Assembly: GCA_913049615.1 (NCBI GenBank)
Contig: CAJWZI010000059.1
Coordinates: 1-7,705 of the forward strand
Origin: an uncultured Alphaproteobacteria bacterium
GTDB taxonomy: Bacteria; Pseudomonadota; Alphaproteobacteria; GCA-2731375
DNA: 7,705 nucleotides
Reading direction: 5' to 3'
A program made the position numbers and the translations under genes. The notes beneath the pieces were generated by a model. The model searched no databases. It saw only the letters and a program-made list of their open reading frames with translations, and was not told the origin of the DNA. Shown here one piece after another: positions 6,268-7,705 of the stretch (position 1 is the first letter of the stretch; each line of letters opens with the position of its first letter).

Positions 6268-7092
6268 ATGAAATATATTCTCGCAGCCACTGCAGTTGTC
6301 TTGCCTCTCGCACTTGGTTCTGCCGATGCGACGACTGGCAGAATAGATGAAACCCCAATCTCCCTCATAGAGAGACATTTTGAACATCTCGCCTACATAG
6401 ACTTTGCAGGTTATCAGGCAATGCGAGCAGCACTTGATCCATCCTCAAAACATGGCAATCCGAAAAATGCCTCTTTTGAAGCGACTGAACTCGATAACTA
6501 CGGCCACGCTTGGGTCTATTTAAGTGCCCTGGCGGACTATGACCCTCGATCAACCCTGGCACGGAAAAGTAAAAGGGCCTACGCGTGCTACCTGACGGCA
6601 CGTCGTAACGCCATGTCAACGGCAGGTAATGAAGGGGGTGATGTGACGGGTGCTTGGCTTGATCTGGCAGATCGTTGCGCCGCCAGCCTGCGGACCACTC
6701 TTTTGCTGTGGGCCGAGGGAACCTCTGTCCCCCTTGGGCGAGAGGATCTTCAAGGAACTTCTCCCTACCGCATGTTTTTCCCCTTCGACGCCGCCACGAT
6801 TACCGCGATCGGCGACAACATCCTCCATTATATAGCGCGGTTTGAGCGGACGGGAGAAACGGTTCAATTTGTTGTAGAAGGCCATGCCGACCGTTCCGGT
6901 GATGAAGCCTACAATATGGTATTGTCCAAGCAACGGGCAGACGCAGTAGGGTCTAAGTTTACCGCTTACATGAAAAACGATCCCGTGCATCAGATTCAGG
7001 CAGTTGGAGAAACCAAACCTCTCGCTCCAACCCAAGACGGCATTCGCCACCCACGTAACAGGCGCGTGGAGATAATGATCGACCGGCTATGA
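6268..7092 (+). CDS. Exported OmpA-domain (peptidoglycan-binding) protein
   Basis: This 274-residue protein should sit in the periplasm or outer membrane and bind peptidoglycan. The N-terminus MKYILAATAVVLPLALGSADA is a Sec signal peptide with probable cleavage after Ala21. There is no lipobox cysteine. Residues about 30-165 are a helical-looking region without a recognised fold and without an evident beta-barrel; its only two cysteines, Cys107 and Cys137, could form a disulphide. Residues about 168-274 are an OmpA C-terminal domain: MFFPFD (169-174), VEGHADRSGDEAYN, LSKQRADAV, and NRRVEIMI near the end. The peptidoglycan (diaminopimelate) ligands Asp208 and Arg223 are both kept. It follows the bactofilin by 34 bases, so a cytoplasmic scaffold and a wall-binding protein are probably made together. 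The C-terminal domain is firm; the N-terminal function is unknown. Confidence 0.9.
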   Translation: MKYILAATAVVLPLALGSADATTGRIDETPISLIERHFEHLAYIDFAGYQAMRAALDPSSKHGNPKNASFEATELDNYGHAWVYLSALADYDPRSTLARKSKRAYACYLTARRNAMSTAGNEGGDVTGAWLDLADRCAASLRTTLLLWAEGTSVPLGREDLQGTSPYRMFFPFDAATITAIGDNILHYIARFERTGETVQFVVEGHADRSGDEAYNMVLSKQRADAVGSKFTAYMKNDPVHQIQAVGETKPLAPTQDGIRHPRNRRVEIMIDRL

Positions 7093-7222
7093 ACCCCTTT
7101 GGATTTGTGCCGGATTATCTGATCCACCCGCACGCCACAGATGGCGAAGCGACATGCTTGGTATTCTCATTACCTTGACTGCGCCATGAAAGTTTCAGCA
7201 AATGCCAATGATAATTCAACCG

Positions 7223-7238
7223 CCCTTTCCGATAAGGG
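7223..7238. terminator. Weak hairpin between convergent ompA-like and hutF genes
   Basis: CCCTT (7223-7227) pairs with AAGGG (7234-7238) around a 6-base loop, between two convergent genes where a shared terminator is expected. On the plus strand a T-rich stretch (TCTTTTC) follows about 10 bases later. The 5-base stem is short and the T-run is not adjacent, so support is weak. Confidence 0.25.
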
Positions 7239-7279
7239 AGCGCTTAGTCTTTTCAAATAGATTTTCTTTGGGTCCCCTA

Positions 7280-7705
7280 TTAAGACGCCATGAGGCGCGA
7301 TAAGACGTCACGATAACGTCGCGCGATGGTTTCCTTCGTTGAGTGCCTCCCGCCAGCAACGACGTTTTGGCCACCGACCCAGACATCTGAAACCGCCCGG
7401 CTGTCCGCACCGAATATCCAGCTATCCAACCAGGCATCATCGGAACGCGCGTAAAGCCCAGAGTGATTGCTGTCAAGTGACACGATATCGGCTCGATAAC
7501 CCGGTGCCAAGCGCCCGATCCGCCGACCGGATGCTATGGCACCACCGTCCAGGGCTTGCTCAAATAGGGCTCGGCCAGTCGAACCCACAGTACCAGCCAA
7601 GCAATTTCGGGTGCGGTCTCGAAGGCGTTGGGAATACTCCAACAGACGCAATTCCTCGGCGACGTCGACGCGGATATTGCTGTCTGTACCGATAGCAATT
7701 CGGCC
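7280..7705 (-). CDS. hutF: Formimidoylglutamate deiminase, C-terminal part, 5' end outside window
   Basis: HutF is a zinc amidohydrolase that converts N-formimidoyl-L-glutamate to N-formyl-L-glutamate and ammonia in the five-step histidine degradation route; HutG then yields formate and glutamate. The frame is open from the right edge to TAA at 7280-7282 and encodes 141 residues of the usual 450 or so. The diagnostic block IGTDSN followed by VAEELRLLEYSQRLRDRTRN is close to known HutF proteins; the Asp of GTDS (7682-7684) is the conserved metal-site aspartate of amidohydrolases. The remainder, with IGRLAPGYRADIVSLD and a DVWVGGQNVVAGGRH segment, is the typical C-terminal end of the barrel plus small beta domain. 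Here TTG at 7651 is internal, since the conserved frame continues beyond it. Other hut genes, if present, would lie to the right. A generic amidohydrolase is the alternative, but the EELR...QRLRDR block argues for HutF. Confidence 0.88.
   Translation of the reverse strand, partial: GRIAIGTDSNIRVDVAEELRLLEYSQRLRDRTRNCLAGTVGSTGRALFEQALDGGAIASGRRIGRLAPGYRADIVSLDSNHSGLYARSDDAWLDSWIFGADSRAVSDVWVGGQNVVAGGRHSTKETIARRYRDVLSRLMAS

Overview
The window looks like chromosome from a proteobacterium, most likely an alphaproteobacterium. This rests on the gene families seen (formate-THF ligase with FolD, a HutF-type histidine pathway, an alpha/beta-hydrolase-cyclase fusion, a bactofilin), on clear AGGAG-type ribosome sites, and on base composition near 50% GC by eye. 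I cannot place it at genus level. I see no rRNA, tRNA, CRISPR array, prophage or complete insertion sequence.

Layout. (1) Positions 2-1684, plus strand: the C-terminal part of formate--tetrahydrofolate ligase (fhs), then a folD-family gene; together a tetrahydrofolate one-carbon module. (2) Positions 1750-3113, minus strand: a two-gene operon encoding a VOC/glyoxalase-fold metalloprotein and a pirin. They overlap or abut at the junction, and a near-perfect inverted repeat lies upstream. (3) Positions 3577-4926, plus strand: a single protein joining an alpha/beta hydrolase domain to a class III nucleotide cyclase domain, with both active sites apparently intact. (4) Positions 5374-7092, plus strand: a small uncharacterised protein, a bactofilin whose start overlaps the previous stop (ATGA), and an exported OmpA-domain protein; this looks like a cell-envelope operon. 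(5) Positions 7280-7705, minus strand: the C-terminal part of formimidoylglutamate deiminase (HutF), which runs off the right edge. Two gaps over 300 bases (3114-3576 and 4927-5373) contain no convincing gene but hold inverted repeats and weak ORFs, described separately.

How the genes fit together. Fhs and the FolD-family protein would interconvert formate and reduced C1-tetrahydrofolates. The FolD-family protein is the most unusual gene here: the catalytic lysine is Gln60 and the folate-site aspartate is Glu127, while the NADP site is kept, so it may be a dehydrogenase without cyclohydrolase activity, or a repurposed paralogue. HutF belongs to the histidine route that ends in formate and glutamate in many proteobacteria, which could feed Fhs, but that link is inference. 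The bactofilin trio suggests a cytoplasmic scaffold produced with a periplasmic peptidoglycan-binding protein.
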